The position numbers and the translations under genes are program-made. Below, one piece after another: positions 1 through 12,247 of a DNA stretch of 64,000 bases. The notes under the pieces are model-generated. The model searched no databases. It worked only from the letters and a program-made list of their open reading frames with translations, and had not been told where the DNA came from. The DNA lies in assembly GCA_013433145.1 (NCBI GenBank), contig CM024175.1:8540516-8604515 (forward strand). The letters are read 5' to 3'. The DNA is from Ascaris suum. Lineage: Eukaryota > Nematoda > Chromadorea > Rhabditida > Ascarididae. Positions within the stretch are counted from its first letter, which is position 1; every line of letters begins with the position of its first letter.

Positions 1-375
1 CCACCATCCTCTGAGCGCTCTATGATTTAATGTGCTAATCTAGCCGAATCATTCGTTCAGTTTGGTCCTATTCGACTGTCCCACTTCTTTCCTATCAGCT
101 ATCACGGTATATAGAGTACAGCAGTGGGAAGAAGCGCAGTTGAGTGCATTAAAAAATGCTATTAGACCCTGAAAACAGCATACATCTGTAGTGGTGCCTT
201 TACTTTCCGCTACGTCTTTAATTTTGAAAGGGAAAACATCGCTATTGATATCGGGACTCTCACAAAATCGGAAGAACGGTATTTAGCGTAAGTATGCTTG
301 CTAAAGCAAGCAAAGCTGATTGAAAAGAAACTGTTATCGCTCCTTTTGTTCCACCCTCACCATCATCACCATTTC

Positions 376-1181
376 TCATGAACAAAACGATGCCTGCGTG
401 TCGTAGGTAGACGACAGAAAAGAAAACAGCAAGATCATTGATTTACTGGAAAAAGTAACAGGGTGAAGAATCACGATGTGCGCAGAAGAAAACTTATAAC
501 CAATGGAGGCTTGTCACAGCACCAACAATTCGAAAGCAGTAAATAAAATGAAGGCAATTATAACAGAATGATAAGAAGTTGGGGCAGGTTGTGCGACGTG
601 AATGATACGATACACCGTGGGCGCTATAAAGCTGCTCTATAAATGAAGTTCTTGTAGCAATTATGGTAGTGCTTGAAACAGAAGTTCAATACACGTATTT
701 GTACAGAAACGAGGTGTCGGACGATTGCGATTGTGCCGACCGCCAGGTTATCTGAAGAATATCAAATCAACATTGCGAGCAGGTGCGGCTTGCCGATATT
801 TACTGCAAATTGTTTTTATTGGGACGGACACAAGAACAATAAAAGACGGACACAAGAACATCATAAGACATAACCTGAAATAGCTGAGGTGGTTTTTTTG
901 TTGATGCATTAACTAACCAGATGTGAATACATAACAGAGAGTCGCCAATCGTCAATCACTATTGAAAAACAACAATAATGAGCAAGATCAGACAAGAAAT
1001 TAAACAAAGATGCAAAAATGCTGACAAACAGCACGACGTTTGCACCTCCATACGAACCACAACGCCACTTAGTGACTGCTGCAAAAGGTCAAATTACACA
1101 GCTTCATGTGTTCTTGCGTTGAGACGCATTTCAATTTGATGTCTCTAGCAGCTAGATAACTCACTCGAGTGTTTTCGCCAC
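376..1181. other. Segment present only in copy 1 of the duplication
   Basis: In copy 2 the sequence jumps from CATCATCAC directly to AATTAGAGGCC, whereas here about 806 bp lie between those words. The bases CAC occur at both edges, which fits a short-homology deletion in copy 2. I see no terminal inverted repeats or clear target-site duplication that would make this an insertion. It contains a short direct repeat (823-860) and open frames of up to 66 codons with no recognisable product. Confidence 0.6.
823..860. repeat. Two copies of a 16-bp word, period 22
   Basis: The word GACGGACACAAGAACA occurs at 823-838 and again at 845-860 with a short A-rich spacer. It lies inside the segment unique to copy 1. 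Confidence 0.8.
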
Positions 1182-1387
1182 AGAATTAGAGGCCAACGCA
1201 TCACGATAAGTTCGCTTCACATAGCCTCAGTTGAAAAAGAACACTACAAAGTAAACTAGGAAAAACTATTCGTATCAAAGCCAAATGGTAGCTGCCTGCT
1301 GGGAGTTACTGAACATAGCTCTCTTGTAGTGCAGTTGATTTTCTTCGTAATTCTCTATAACGTATAACTAACCAATTATATTTGCAG

Positions 1388-1445
1388 CTATACTCATTCG
1401 ACTGCGGCATCGCCGTACCGCCCAAAATATGCAACACCTTATGAC
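1388..1445 (+). CDS. Small Pro/Tyr-rich exon, open in copy 1
   Basis: A TATATTTGCAG acceptor precedes 58 bases that read, after one base completing a split codon, as 19 residues (YTHSTAASPYRPKYATPYD). They are followed by GTAAGT, a good nematode donor. If that donor is not used, the frame runs nine more codons to a stop at 1470-1472 that overlaps an AATAAA signal at 1464-1469, so this could also be a terminal exon. No upstream signal-peptide exon was identified. The composition resembles small secreted Tyr/Pro-rich peptides, but I do not recognise the family. Confidence 0.4.
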
Positions 1446-2455
1446 GTAAGTAGCAAAATAATCAATAAATAAACACATATCCAAAAGAATGGGAGGAGAA
1501 AAGAAAGATATCGAATAAATAAACAGGGCAGTTCGTTATCATATGAATCGCCTCTTATGCAAACTACTTGTTCTTTTAAATTCTGGATTAGATGGGACTA
1601 GCTAACTTTTAGCGAATTAAACAGGACTTTAGAACGAGAGTCCTGTTGAGCGCCGTAAAGCACCTTCAAGCGGCGCTGAGACAAGTGGCATGGTTCTAGT
1701 TTGCGGAAGGATTTTTTGTCGTGACCATTTCTCGAACTATGCTTGAAAGAGTATGCAAACAGGATCGAGGGAGAAATAATAACAATAAGTCTCAGAAATC
1801 TTTCTTTTCGGTCGATAGTCGATACAGAAATACTAGAACTAAATCTTTACGGTCGCCTAAAATGACCCCACTCGAAACGCAGTCCTCTAACAAGTGATTA
1901 TCCATAAATAAAAAATCAGAGTCTACTATTCAAAAAATGATTTCAAGCAAGCAATTCAAATTAAAGTGCGACAGGTTTGCTTACTTGCACTTAAGAACCC
2001 GCCTGCGCAAGTTAAGGACTGTTATTTGGTGGATAGCTAAAGGCGATTCTAAAAAAGCGTCAAGATTGTTGACCGCACAACAACAATATGCTTCTCCATG
2101 AGTTTTTGTGAAATTGCATTTGCAAAGCGCATCACTGCATCCTCGTGCGTGCACTCATTTTTGCGTTTCTCTTTAGTGATTTGATTTGATTCCGGAAGAT
2201 CCTTGAAGTCTGAGGTGAGAAATTCCGTGAATATAATCGGAAATGTTTGTAAATAAAACCTCACGATCGTCGTATATGAAGTGCTAGAGAATTGCACACT
2301 GTAGCACGATTACTTTGAACGTCATTTGGCCATGTTCGGAATTTCAGATCGCATTTCGGCACACTCGTAGTTTGGGGCTCACCGTGATTTCTATGAAAGC
2401 TGTAATATGTGCGTCTCCCATCTTCACAGCTTATCATAGCTGGAGTGCAGATATA

Positions 2456-4614
2456 AATAATAATGAAATATCGAGCCACAAAGAGTTCTTTGGTTTGGAC
2501 GTAGCTTTTCTGATTTCTAGCAAACGAACTCGCTGTGCTTAATAGTGCATTTTAACAAGGCACATATTCTCCTATAACTTTAGCATTTCATCATAACCGT
2601 AGCGGCTTGAAAAGGAGCGTAAGTGCACATAATACAGAATACTTTTATCATGTGGTTTTGTGTACTGACAGCTGAAGGGTGAGACCAACGTTTACAAAAA
2701 ATGACGTCGTTTCCTGGTTGACTGTGATTCATCGCGGATGCTATCTTGTCTTTCGTCAGTATCCAGTGTGGTGATTCATCGCGACACCGAAAGAGTCGAA
2801 AGTGTCGTTTCGCGCATTGACTTACGTTTTCCCATTCAACGAGATATACCATAGAGGTATATAAAACATGGATATTCAGGAAAGCAGGACAGAGTGAATC
2901 ACTTAGTTGAGCTGGTAAGTTGAAATCTTTTAATAAAGGTACAGGTAAAATTTGCGTCTTACACGATAAAGCGGTCGAAGGGTAAGTATCTCAAGCCCTT
3001 TTAGACAGCATCTAGAAAAAACATCCAACAGAAAATTTTCTCCTGAATGTTCTTTTTTTGAATAATCGCCCAACTCTTTCTCTACGCTGAGGATTTCGAG
3101 CTGTACACGACAACTAGATAATGCACCACGGGAAAGGTCAATTCCGCCTTCCAAACATCGATCGGAAATGCTGCAAACATTTGCTCTTAATATGATATAG
3201 CATGTCGCTGGCCATATTAGACCCTTTTGAAGATTGTTTACCGATGCTGACACAACCTTCAACTCACAGACCGCCTTACTCCCAAGCGGCGAATACCGTC
3301 TTAGACTGCAGAACAGTAGCGAATAGGCAGTCGTAACCAATTATACATGATTTATGCGCCAAAAGGCAGTTGTCAGTAGGTGAACCCAGTTCTAAGTTCA
3401 GTGGGCAGTTCATAGCGATTGCTTGTAAGATGACAAAGTATTTTAAAAATTAAAAGCTATCTATGAAGAGCCGGAACAAATTTGGAGACATCATTAGAGA
3501 CAATACAAATAAAGGCTATCAAGGTACGTTCTCCCGGCATGATTTGACCCCTTCGTCGATTTCAGAAAGACTCTCGCAAATTGTGACTTCTCTTCAGTGA
3601 GCAGCAGCACGTCTTTCAGCATGTAAGTCGTTCTCATTGTGTACTACACGTCCACTTTTCAAAGCAGTTCAGTATGATCGATGACGATAATGCATTCGCA
3701 TCTCGTAACTCTCATTAATATGTTAAGCTAATCGGATGATGACGACAGGAGCTCCCAGGAAAGTGGCTTGCATAAGCGGAAGTGAACTGTATTGCATCTA
3801 GGGCTCTCTTCTCTCCATCCCCCCGTCCTTGCAATAGTCGCATATTTGGCACAAATTTCTGGTATTTTGCTGACAAAGGATGTCAGGCTTAAAGAACGGT
3901 GACTCCAAATATCAATAAGAAGTCTGCTCGGAGATGCCTAATGGCTTTCATTTTCATCTTCGCGAACCGGCTATTAGGCTTCGTTTAATTATCCACCTCA
4001 AAGAAGAAAGTAAAGTCGTTGCATTTTTCCTTATGGCTTGAAGGATCATTGGCAGTGGTGTTAAATCCATGTTGTTGGGAAGCTGTCGGTAGCACTTTCT
4101 CACCTGCTTTATCATCGATACCTTCAGGAGGAGCTCGTTCCTCCTTCGAACTCTTTTTGAGGAAAAAAATGCCGCTCAATCCTGACTCGCTCAGCCAGTC
4201 TTCCTTGACTTCCTTTCTTCATTCTGTTTTCGCCATGATCTTTATCATCCGCAAACGTCAAGCACCTCTGACGATGATGAGCGGTGTTTTGTCATAATTT
4301 ATTCGTCAACTTACTTCGTGGTGACATGTATTCCTTTCCGCAAACAATGTAATAAAGAACACAAATTGTTGAAACACGTCGAAGGAGCCATTGAAACGAT
4401 TTATCAGCAACTATATCATCTCTCAGAAAAGTTCCGTATATACACTCCTCGATTTCTATCGTATGTTTCATTGTTTCTCAACGTCACCCTCAACACCGCA
4501 ATTATGACCACAAATCGAAGAGCAGTCGAATGAATTTCTGTAATTGTCAGTTGAAGAGTGCCTTTTCGCCAAATGAATGTAAAAAAATGACTGCTCGTTG
4601 TGAGAATACGCCCC
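2456..4614. other. Intergenic stretch without a supported gene
   Basis: The longest frame is 136 codons on the - strand (3340-2930). It has no recognisable domain and no supporting splice pattern. Around 4000-4200 a hydrophilic - strand frame is open and contains a possible short exon (about 4160-4105, acceptor after a T-rich run, donor GCAG|GTGAG), but the + strand is equally open there. I do not call a gene. Confidence 0.5.
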
Positions 4615-4615
4615 T

Positions 4616-4622
4616 TATAAAA
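4616..4622 (+). promoter_or_regulatory. TATA box of the Gly/Tyr-rich peptide gene
   Basis: TATAAAA lies 57 bases before the start codon at 4679, which would put transcription start near 4645-4650 and leave a short leader. It abuts a perfect inverted repeat (4620-4640). Confidence 0.5.
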
Positions 4623-4640
4623 CCCGTTCGAATCGGGTTT
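4620..4640. promoter_or_regulatory. Perfect inverted repeat next to the TATA box
   Basis: AAACCCG and CGGGTTT form 7-bp arms around TTCGAAT, which is itself nearly palindromic. Its position between the TATA box and the start codon suggests a binding site or leader hairpin. This is inference. Confidence 0.55.
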
Positions 4641-4678
4641 ACCAATACTGCAAAGGCAATTCACGGTTTCTCCACAAT

Positions 4679-4746
4679 ATGCGCTCTGCATCACTTCTAA
4701 TCTTGCTTTGCTGTATAGTATTTGCATTCTCAACGGAGAATGCTGA
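4679..4746 (+). CDS. Gly/Tyr-rich secreted peptide gene, exon 1 (signal peptide)
   Basis: The exon starts with ATG and encodes 22 residues plus two bases of a split Glu codon, ending at the donor GA|GTAAGT. The translation has a short basic start (MRS), a strongly hydrophobic core (LLILLCCIVFAF) and a small/polar end (STENA), so it is a classic secretory signal. The start was chosen because it directly precedes this core and lies 57 bases downstream of a TATA box. The phase joins exactly to exon 2 at 5476. Confidence 0.8.
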
Positions 4747-5475
4747 GTAAGTTTCACGTATAAGGTTTCTTCGTTTGATTCAAGTGATCTGCAATAAATT
4801 TATGCTAATTCTGAATTGATACTTTCCATTAACATCAGGAAGGACTTGTTTGTAAAAACGGTGATATATGAAATCGATATAAAGCGCCGAAAATTCAATA
4901 ATTAAGCGTGAGTATGATCCAAGATCTATAAATGACATTATTCCGTACGACTAGATGGTACTACGTTGTGCAAATAACCTTGTTCTTTGTCTTTTCTATT
5001 GAAAGAGCAATCATAATTTCTTGAAAGTGAACATTTCAGTGATTTTCTTATGGGAGAAATGTTTAGTGAAGAAATGAATATTTGAGCGTTTTCAAGAAAT
5101 ATACCGTTCATAGAAGTCTATGAGAAGCGATGATTGCCGATAATATATCGAAAGTACTTTTTAATTAGGCATGTAGATGCAAACGAAAAAAGTGCCTAAA
5201 AAGACTTCTGTGTTATTTAGAGATAAATGATAGACGCATAGCTCCTTACTGTCTCTGAATAGTCCGCAAGCTTTTGCAACCACTTTTACGCTTATCACCG
5301 GCCACCCGAATCCTGATAAATTTTAAATAAGATGGATTTCCGAGATGAGTGAGTGAACCACTCGGATTACTTCCAGTAATTTTTTATTCCACTTATTTTT
5401 CTTTCATCCACTCTGACCCCTTTCAATTCCACTTTTCTTCACTTCATTTAATAGCTTCAATCAATTTGCTTTTAG

Positions 5476-5629
5476 GCCTTCTGGTGCATTGATTCGATCG
5501 AAGAGATACTATTATGGAGGCTACTATAGAACAGCAACGTTATATGGTCCTGGAGGAGCATATTCGCGAACAGTGGGTCGCGGACCATATGGCGGAGTGT
5601 ATTCGAAGACAGTAATTTACGGCAAATGA
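5476..5629 (+). CDS. Gly/Tyr-rich secreted peptide gene, exon 2
   Basis: After a TTTGCTTTTAG acceptor one base completes the Glu codon, then 50 residues follow to TGA (5627-5629), giving a 73-residue precursor. A dibasic site (RSKR) follows shortly after the signal peptide and would release a mature peptide of about 39 residues beginning YYYGGYYRT. The rest is built of imperfect repeats of the type YGPGGAYSRTV / GPYGGVYSKTV. Short basic Gly/Tyr-rich secreted peptides of this shape occur in nematodes among the antimicrobial-like NLP/caenacin peptides and cuticle-associated peptides. I infer that general class and not an orthologue. AATAAA lies at 5967. Confidence 0.8.
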
Positions 5630-5966
5630 GGCGACGACTAATTCGTGCCATACTGCATAACTCGTAATGAACGATGCAGTTGCTTATGCAGAAACTTGTT
5701 AGATAATTAACACATTAATTTTGTGCTTTTCATACCTATTTCAAATTGTCGTGATAGAATATATGGGAACGTCGACGTTAGTAGTTCAAATAGCGTGAAA
5801 TAGCCTTTCAGGTGCATCACTTCAATGTTTTTTCAACTGCAAAAAGGGCACTGAAATGTCTGCCATTCGGTCGTTAAGCTGTTAACATATAGACATGAGG
5901 TTGTTAACATATATTTGATATTCTGCACGTTCACACACATATTCGCCAAAAATGTGTATTATTATG

Positions 5967-5972
5967 AATAAA
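5967..5972 (+). terminator. Polyadenylation signal of the Gly/Tyr-rich peptide gene
   Basis: AATAAA lies about 340 bases after the stop codon and is the first canonical signal I see downstream on the + strand. Confidence 0.4.
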
Positions 5973-8900
5973 GGAAAAAAGATTCATTGGTTGTCTTACA
6001 GTTTCGTCACAAATTTACAATATTCGACACCATGATGCACGAATTCGATCCCATTTATAACGGAGAAATAATGCAACTCTTATGTAAATGAGATCCGAAA
6101 CTTCTGCAATAAATTTTACATCAATTCTGTTCGTTGCAACATCCGAGCCGTCCAGAGTGTGGAATGTGTCAGGTCTATCGACTGCTGCATATATGCTACT
6201 CATGAAATGATTATTTATCTAGTGAAACTGTACCCGTTATCCCATGCACCGCTGCGCCATTTGTTCACGAATTGACTGCTATCTTCTGTAGTGATTGGCA
6301 AAAATTTTTAAGATATGAGAAGTCACCCTATCCCTGCACACGTATAAGAACAGAAAACGAGAAGAAGCTAATGCTGCACGCTGTTTACATGATTTGGAAT
6401 GGCCATGATAAATGCGAAAGCACAAAGTAATCATGAAAAAGCAGCATTAGAATCACGGAGCGCTCGACCGGAAGACCTTCAGGAATTCAAGACTGAGCCT
6501 TTAGGCGTCCACTAAACCTCTACTCGACATATCACACAGAGCAGCTCAAGACGTAGCGTATGCCAATAAAACGGTTGTAGCCCGCACGTCACTGACTGGA
6601 ATTAAACTGGGATTAATTTGCATAGTTAACTTTGATGAGTGAGTCTTAGAAACAGCACAGCCACAGTTTCTGTCGAATGAAAGTTTCCTACGAAATCACT
6701 GTGGGCATCAGTCTGATGTTGTTGCTTCTGCAGATCAAATCTTGAATTGTCTTCATATTTTCATGAGCACTCTCCTCCTATTGCAGTCTTCAGCAGCTCT
6801 CTGCTTACTCGTCCAATTGTTTCCACGAAACGTCTTCCTTCTCACCAATCCTTTTAATTCATTTCATTTTCGCTATGTTTGATCCCAGCAACTGTTTTCA
6901 ACGCGATGCGCACTGAATTCCTGCCCACGTCAATATTGTCGAATGCATGTCCCCTCTTCGTTCATAAATTGCCCCTTGAACGGAATTCCCAACATTGTCA
7001 TTCCCTCTGTCCTCTCATGACTTCCAATATTATCGGATATTCATAGAGAATAATCACTGAGGATGATTACTCCTTCAATTCAGAGAAGTTTGGTGAGGTG
7101 AGATATCAGATGATTATGTAGATCTGAAGACGCAAGCACCACGTTCTGATGTGTGCTGATAGAAGAGAATTCTAAAAGCGATGGGAGTATGAAATTCAGG
7201 ACAGGATTTGCCTGAAAGAACGATTGATATCTTATCTGAAATCGTCGAGCTTTCCAGGAAAAAAAGTGGGAGAAATGCTTGCGTATAAAAACATTGCCAT
7301 TTTATCTCAGTAGATCAGCGGGACCTGCAAATGCACCAAAAAAAAATTCTAAAAAGCACAAAAGCTTGGAATGCTGATGTGACAGCATTATCCTCCACCA
7401 ACGGCTAGGTCATCACAGGGCGGAGAACCACAGACTAGCTGTTTATCGGAAAATCAAAAAATTTTCGCTCATGATGTGAGTTTCTAACACATTAACTTTG
7501 CACTGTCGTGATGAAAGATTCGTTTTGCTGATTGTAATGCTGACAGTGTTCTTCGCTCCGACCGTCGCCTTCAGGAACTTTTTACAAGGTACGAAAAATT
7601 ATGATTGATGCACAAGCTTCTCTGAAGCTGTGAAGAAACTGTTACTTTCGCAATTCCAACGGAATAAGGAACTCCGCTTTCTATGCTTCCGTCGACGGAG
7701 ATTAATGAGGTCGTTGAGCCGCTTCGAGTGGTACCTGTCGTTGACTTCTTTCGTTGATTTCTCATAGTTAGTTACACAAATCACAGTACCTATATTCAAA
7801 TCAGAGGGAATTTTGATGCTCATAATAGGCACTGCGTGCTGAATGAGATTAAGTAAGGACCTATAAACTAAGAGCCGTTAAAATGCGAAATTGCAATTTG
7901 TTCAGCGAAGATGACTAATTTGTTGATCACTTTATGATTGGCATGAAAATATTTACCGAATAAAACTTCATAAAGGAACAATGCGACGATTTTTAAAAAC
8001 ATCAACAGCACATGAAAGCCGTCCCGGATTGAATTTCGCTCATATATGCATTTGGTTCGATAAATGATTCAAATAGTTGTACGGTTTTTGATTCATTGTT
8101 TGGAGTCAAAGATCCTGATAATGAATTCCGGTGCAGCCGCGCAAACGCAAAAATGAAAAACAGGTGATATGAGTCATGCTCTCGTGGCTTTGCAATAATG
8201 GACGCTATCCTCTCTATCATTTTTAATACTGTGCTACCTAAAGAAGCTTTAGGTAGTCTGGAGCCTCTCAGATTTTCAAAATAGTCTTCCTTATAGGCGC
8301 GGTCGCTCATTGCTTTCGAAATCCACGTACAATACCAATGCAAAATTTCAAAAAAAGGAGAGGAGAAAGGGAAGGACTACATTTTCGTATAATCATGGAA
8401 GTGTTTCGGAGGAATGAATGAAAGTTGAGATGTGGGCAAATTATTTGTCCAAATATTTGCATGGAAGCAAGCATACATGTAGAAAACTCAATAAAAAGAG
8501 ATGAAGGGTTACTCAGAATATTTTCTGGCTGTACACTATAAGGTGATGAAATCTTACCGAATCAAAATTCTGTCGGTCCCGTCACGGGTTTCGACGGTGC
8601 TAAACATGCGAACACGGTGATGAAAATACGCGAAACACGCTGTTTCACTTGCACAGTCTTAGTCTCCTAAATCAACCAATTCTTTGATCCACCACGCAGT
8701 CGTCTAACGCCGAACCGCTGTCGTTTCACTACAATAAAAGTATTGAGATTTCGAAACTTCTGGTGATGCTGCAAAGACGGAAGGTTCTCTGAACTCATGT
8801 GAAAAAAACGTCCTAAGCTGTTGTCTAAAACCATAAGTGATTCCGTGAGAAAACCCGACCCCATAAGAACCGCTTTATTGCCACTGCAGCAAAATGAAGG

Positions 8901-10104
8901 CCAGATGAGTCGTAAAGTCGAGCTGTCGATCCTTACAATTCCCTTCAATTCTGGGGTCAGTATGCATTATGTAATAGATTTGTTTCATGATCTATGAGGC
9001 TCAATAAAGTGGAGTTTTCCAAATGTCATAAAATGCCAGAACCAGAGTTAAAGAAGCAATTTTGGAGATAGAGGAGGATTCACGGAGACACCCACAGTGC
9101 AAATCTTGTTCGGAGTGACTTATTGAATCTTGTACCTCGGAATGTGTGAACGCGAAATGTAGACATGCAATGCGATCGAAGGGCAGACATACTGTCCTCC
9201 ACTTCCGGTTTTTTCGTCAGCAAAACTACGAATAACTGTCCGCCACCCGTGCGTTTCGAAACTAAAGCTTATTAACGGCTTTTGTGGTTATGAGGAATTT
9301 TATTGTAAAGTACTAAATAAATGAACGTATATGTGAAGCTAAGTGGCATTACGTTCAATTGCACATTTCATGTACCCCAGATGTATTTCATCTTCATTTC
9401 TTTCCTAATAGATCCTTATAGTAGGCTTAATCAAGTTGACTTCTGAGGGCATATCACTTTAAATGATATCCATAGCCGATTAACATACTGATAGGTTGGG
9501 ATGTGAACTGGTCTTCGATCGAATGCAAGAGGTAAGCTTCGCTTCTACAATACTCACTGTCATATAGCAGCTGTGAGGACCGTCAAAGCAACGTACTGTA
9601 TGAACAGGCTTCAAAGTGTATACCACATTCAATAGTCATTTGTTGAGGTAATGCACCTGCTGATCAAATATGCAGATGAACTTTATGCATGCCGATTTTG
9701 ATCAAATATGCAAATGAACTTTACACATGCCGATGGCACACCTACGCAGAGATATTTGTAATCGAGCTGAACGATAGTGCAAATAGATGAATCACTAACA
9801 GATAAATGAAAATGCAATATGCAAATTGTTCGATGAGGTTTACATCTAAACAAACGCAAAACAACAGCATTTGCTGTCATATGAAATAATGGCAAAATGA
9901 ACGCATAGAAATACTTGTTATTGCAAATCATAGCCAACATGTGATTAAAAGCTCATATTGGGACAACTGTTCAGGAGATATAATCCCTAAATGCCCTTCA
10001 ACAAGGTAGTATAATGCAAAGGGCGAAAAGCTTATGAAATGAACCTTATTTAAAGCTGATATTGCTGCACATCTATCAGTTATTGCATTGTTCCGTTTTT
10101 TCGT
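5973..10104. other. Intergenic stretch without a supported gene
   Basis: Short frames occur on both strands, the longest 113 codons on the - strand (8343-8002). None shows a known motif, a signal peptide or a phase-consistent neighbour. At 7570-7830 two overlapping - strand frames are open with somewhat higher GC, but there is no convincing exon boundary. Confidence 0.5.
9661..9735. repeat. Tandem duplication, unit about 38 bp
   Basis: Two adjacent units beginning TGATCAAATATGCA differ at only a few bases (GCAGATGAACTTTATGC versus GCAAATGAACTTTACAC). Confidence 0.85.
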
Positions 10105-10680
10105 ACACCATCATCTGAGCGCTCTATGATTTAATCTGCCAATTCAGCGGAATCATTCGTTCAGTTTGGTCCTATTCGACTGTCCCACTTCTTTCCTATC
10201 AGCTATCACGGTATATAGAATACAGTAGTAGGAAGAAGCGCAGTTGAGTGCATTAAAAAACGCTGTTGGACCATGAAAACAGCATACATCTGTAGTGGTG
10301 CCTTTACTTTCCGCTAAGTTTTCGTAATTTTGAAAAGGAAAATACCGCTATTGATATCGGGACTCTCACAAAATCGGAAAAACGGTATTTAGCGTAAGTG
10401 TGCTTACTAAAGCAAGCAAAGCTGATTGAAAAGAAACTGTTGTCGCTCCTTTTATTCGCACCCTCACCATCATCACAATTAGAGGCCAACGCTTCATGAT
10501 AAATTCACTTCATGAAGCCAGCATTGAAAAAAATGTCCGTGAAATAAACTAGAAAAAACTATTCATATCCAAGCCAAATGGTAACCGTCTGCTGGGAGCG
10601 ACTGAACGTAGCTCTCCTATGGTGTCGTTGATTTTCTTCGAAATTCTTTTTAAGGTATAACTAACCAATTATATTTACAG

Positions 10681-10739
10681 CTACACTCATTCGACTGCGG
10701 CATCGCCGTATCGCCCAAAATTATGCAACAGCTTATAAC
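10681..10739 (+). pseudogene. Frameshifted copy of the small Pro/Tyr-rich exon
   Basis: This is the copy-2 counterpart of 1388-1445, with acceptor ATTTACAG and the same GTAAGT donor. One extra T (CCCAAAATTATGC against CCCAAAATATGC) shifts the frame and produces a TAA just before the donor. The first 13 codons still encode the same peptide (YTHSTAASPYRPK). Copy 2 therefore appears unable to make the product of copy 1. Confidence 0.6.
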
Positions 10740-11439
10740 GTAAGTAGCAAAATAATCAATAAATAAACACATATCCAAAAAAACGGGAGGAGAAAAGAAA
10801 GATATCGAATAAATAAACAGGGCAGTTCTTTATCATATGAATCGCCTCTTATGCAAACTACTTGTTCTTTTAAATTCTGGATTAGATGGGACTAGCTAAC
10901 TTTTAGCGAATTAAACAGGACTTTAGAACGAGAGTCCTGTTGAGCGCCGTAAAGCACCTTCAAGCGGCGGTGAGACAAGTGGCATGGTTCTAGTTTGCGG
11001 AAGGATTTTTTGTCGTGACAATTTCTCGAACTATGCTTAAAAGAGTATGCAAACAGGACGGAGGGAGAAATGATAACAATAAGGCTCAGAAATCTTTTTT
11101 TTTCGGTCGATAGGAGATACACAAATACTGGAACTAAATCTTTACGGTCGCCAAAAATTACCCCACTCGAAACGCGATCCTCTAAGAAATGATTATCCAT
11201 AAATAAAAAACCAGAGTCTACTATTCAAAAAATGATTTCAAGCAAGCAATTCAAATTAAAGTACGATAGGTTTACTTACTTACACTTAAGAACCCGCTTG
11301 CGCAAGTTAAGGACTGTTATTTGGTGGATAGCTAAAGGCGATTCTAAAAAAGCGTCAAGGTTGTTGACCGCACAACAACAATATGCTTCTCCATGAGTTT
11401 TTGTGAACTTGCATTTGCGAAGCGCATCACTGCATCCTC

Positions 11440-11512
11440 GTGCGTGCACTCATGCACGTGTGCATGCACTGATGCAAGTTTGCATGCACTCGTGGAAGCG
11501 TGCATGCACTGA
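11440..11512. repeat. About 20-bp tandem repeat found only in copy 2
   Basis: Units of the form TGCATGCACTGATGCAAGTT and TGCATGCACTCGTGGAAGCG follow one another three to four times. Copy 1 has a single unit at the matching place (near 2145), so the array expanded after duplication or contracted in copy 1. Confidence 0.85.
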
Positions 11513-11815
11513 TTTTTGCGTTTCTCTTTACTGATTTGGTTTGATTCCGGAAGAACGTTGAAGTCTGAGGTGAGAAATTCCGTGAATATAATCGGAAATA
11601 CTTGTAAACAGAACCTGACGATCGTCCTATTTGAAGTGCTAGAGAGTTGCAGCACTGCAGCACGATTACCTTGAACGTCGCTGCCCATGTGCGGAATTTC
11701 AGATCGCATTTCTGCATACTCATATTTTGGGGGTCATCATGATTTGCATGAGAGCAGTACGTGCGTTTCCCATCTCTTCAACTTATCACTGGCTGGTGTG
11801 AAGAGTATTTCCTTC

Positions 11816-12247
11816 CTGCAATATCCATTGGTCAGTTCTATGTCTAATGCTGTGAAAGAGATTCTTCCGGTATTCGATCAATCGATCCCGCATGTATTTT
11901 TTGGCTGGTCACAAATTAAAACTGGTTTGATTGGAGAGATAGAAAACAAAAGATGACGTGTTGTATGCCCGGTCGGTGGTTTGGCAGTTCACCTAATGCA
12001 TGTGACATTCACTTGGGCACATCGCTTCGTTCATGACGGAGAATCCGATGTGTGCGATTCTAGTCCCCCGTTCTCAACTTTCCATCGAACATCTCGGTAG
12101 CAATACAATGCTGAAACATGGGGTTGGCATGAAAATGTTATCGACTGCTGTTGCTTCAATCGTTTTGAAACTGCTGAAAATTAAAAATTCACATTCAGTT
12201 CATCACTGCGTTTGCGTTAGAATATAATGCAACCAGCTGAATTGCAG
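11816..12247. other. Upstream region of the aspin-like gene
   Basis: The aspin exon at 12248 begins with one base completing a split codon and has no in-frame ATG, so a short start exon ending in phase 2 must lie upstream. I could not pick it out. Several ATGs are present, but none gives a convincing signal-peptide start with a phase-2 donor. Confidence 0.4.

Larger units (their letters stand above)
1..2455. repeat. Segmental duplication, copy 1
   Basis: This stretch matches 10105-11815 in the same orientation at high identity, judged by eye. Shared landmarks are the opening stretch around the words CTGAGCGCTCTATGATTTAA, the small exon near 1388, the AATAAATAAACA run, and the segment ending near GTGCGT(C/T)TCCCATCT. 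Copy 1 has about 806 bp (roughly 376-1181) that copy 2 lacks. Copy 1 runs off the left edge of the window, so its true start is unknown. Confidence 0.9.
10105..11815. repeat. Segmental duplication, copy 2
   Basis: This is a direct copy of 1-2455, roughly 90-97 percent identical by eye. It lacks about 806 bp found in copy 1 and has an added run of 20-bp tandem repeats at 11440-11512. It ends about 430 bp before the first recognised aspin exon. Confidence 0.9.

Noticed and set aside
2930..3340. 136-codon - strand frame
   Set aside because: No domain, signal peptide or splice partner; the length is possible by chance in a less AT-rich patch.
10892..11200. 102-codon - strand frame inside duplication copy 2
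   Set aside because: The matching place in copy 1 carries an early stop, so the frame is not conserved between the copies.
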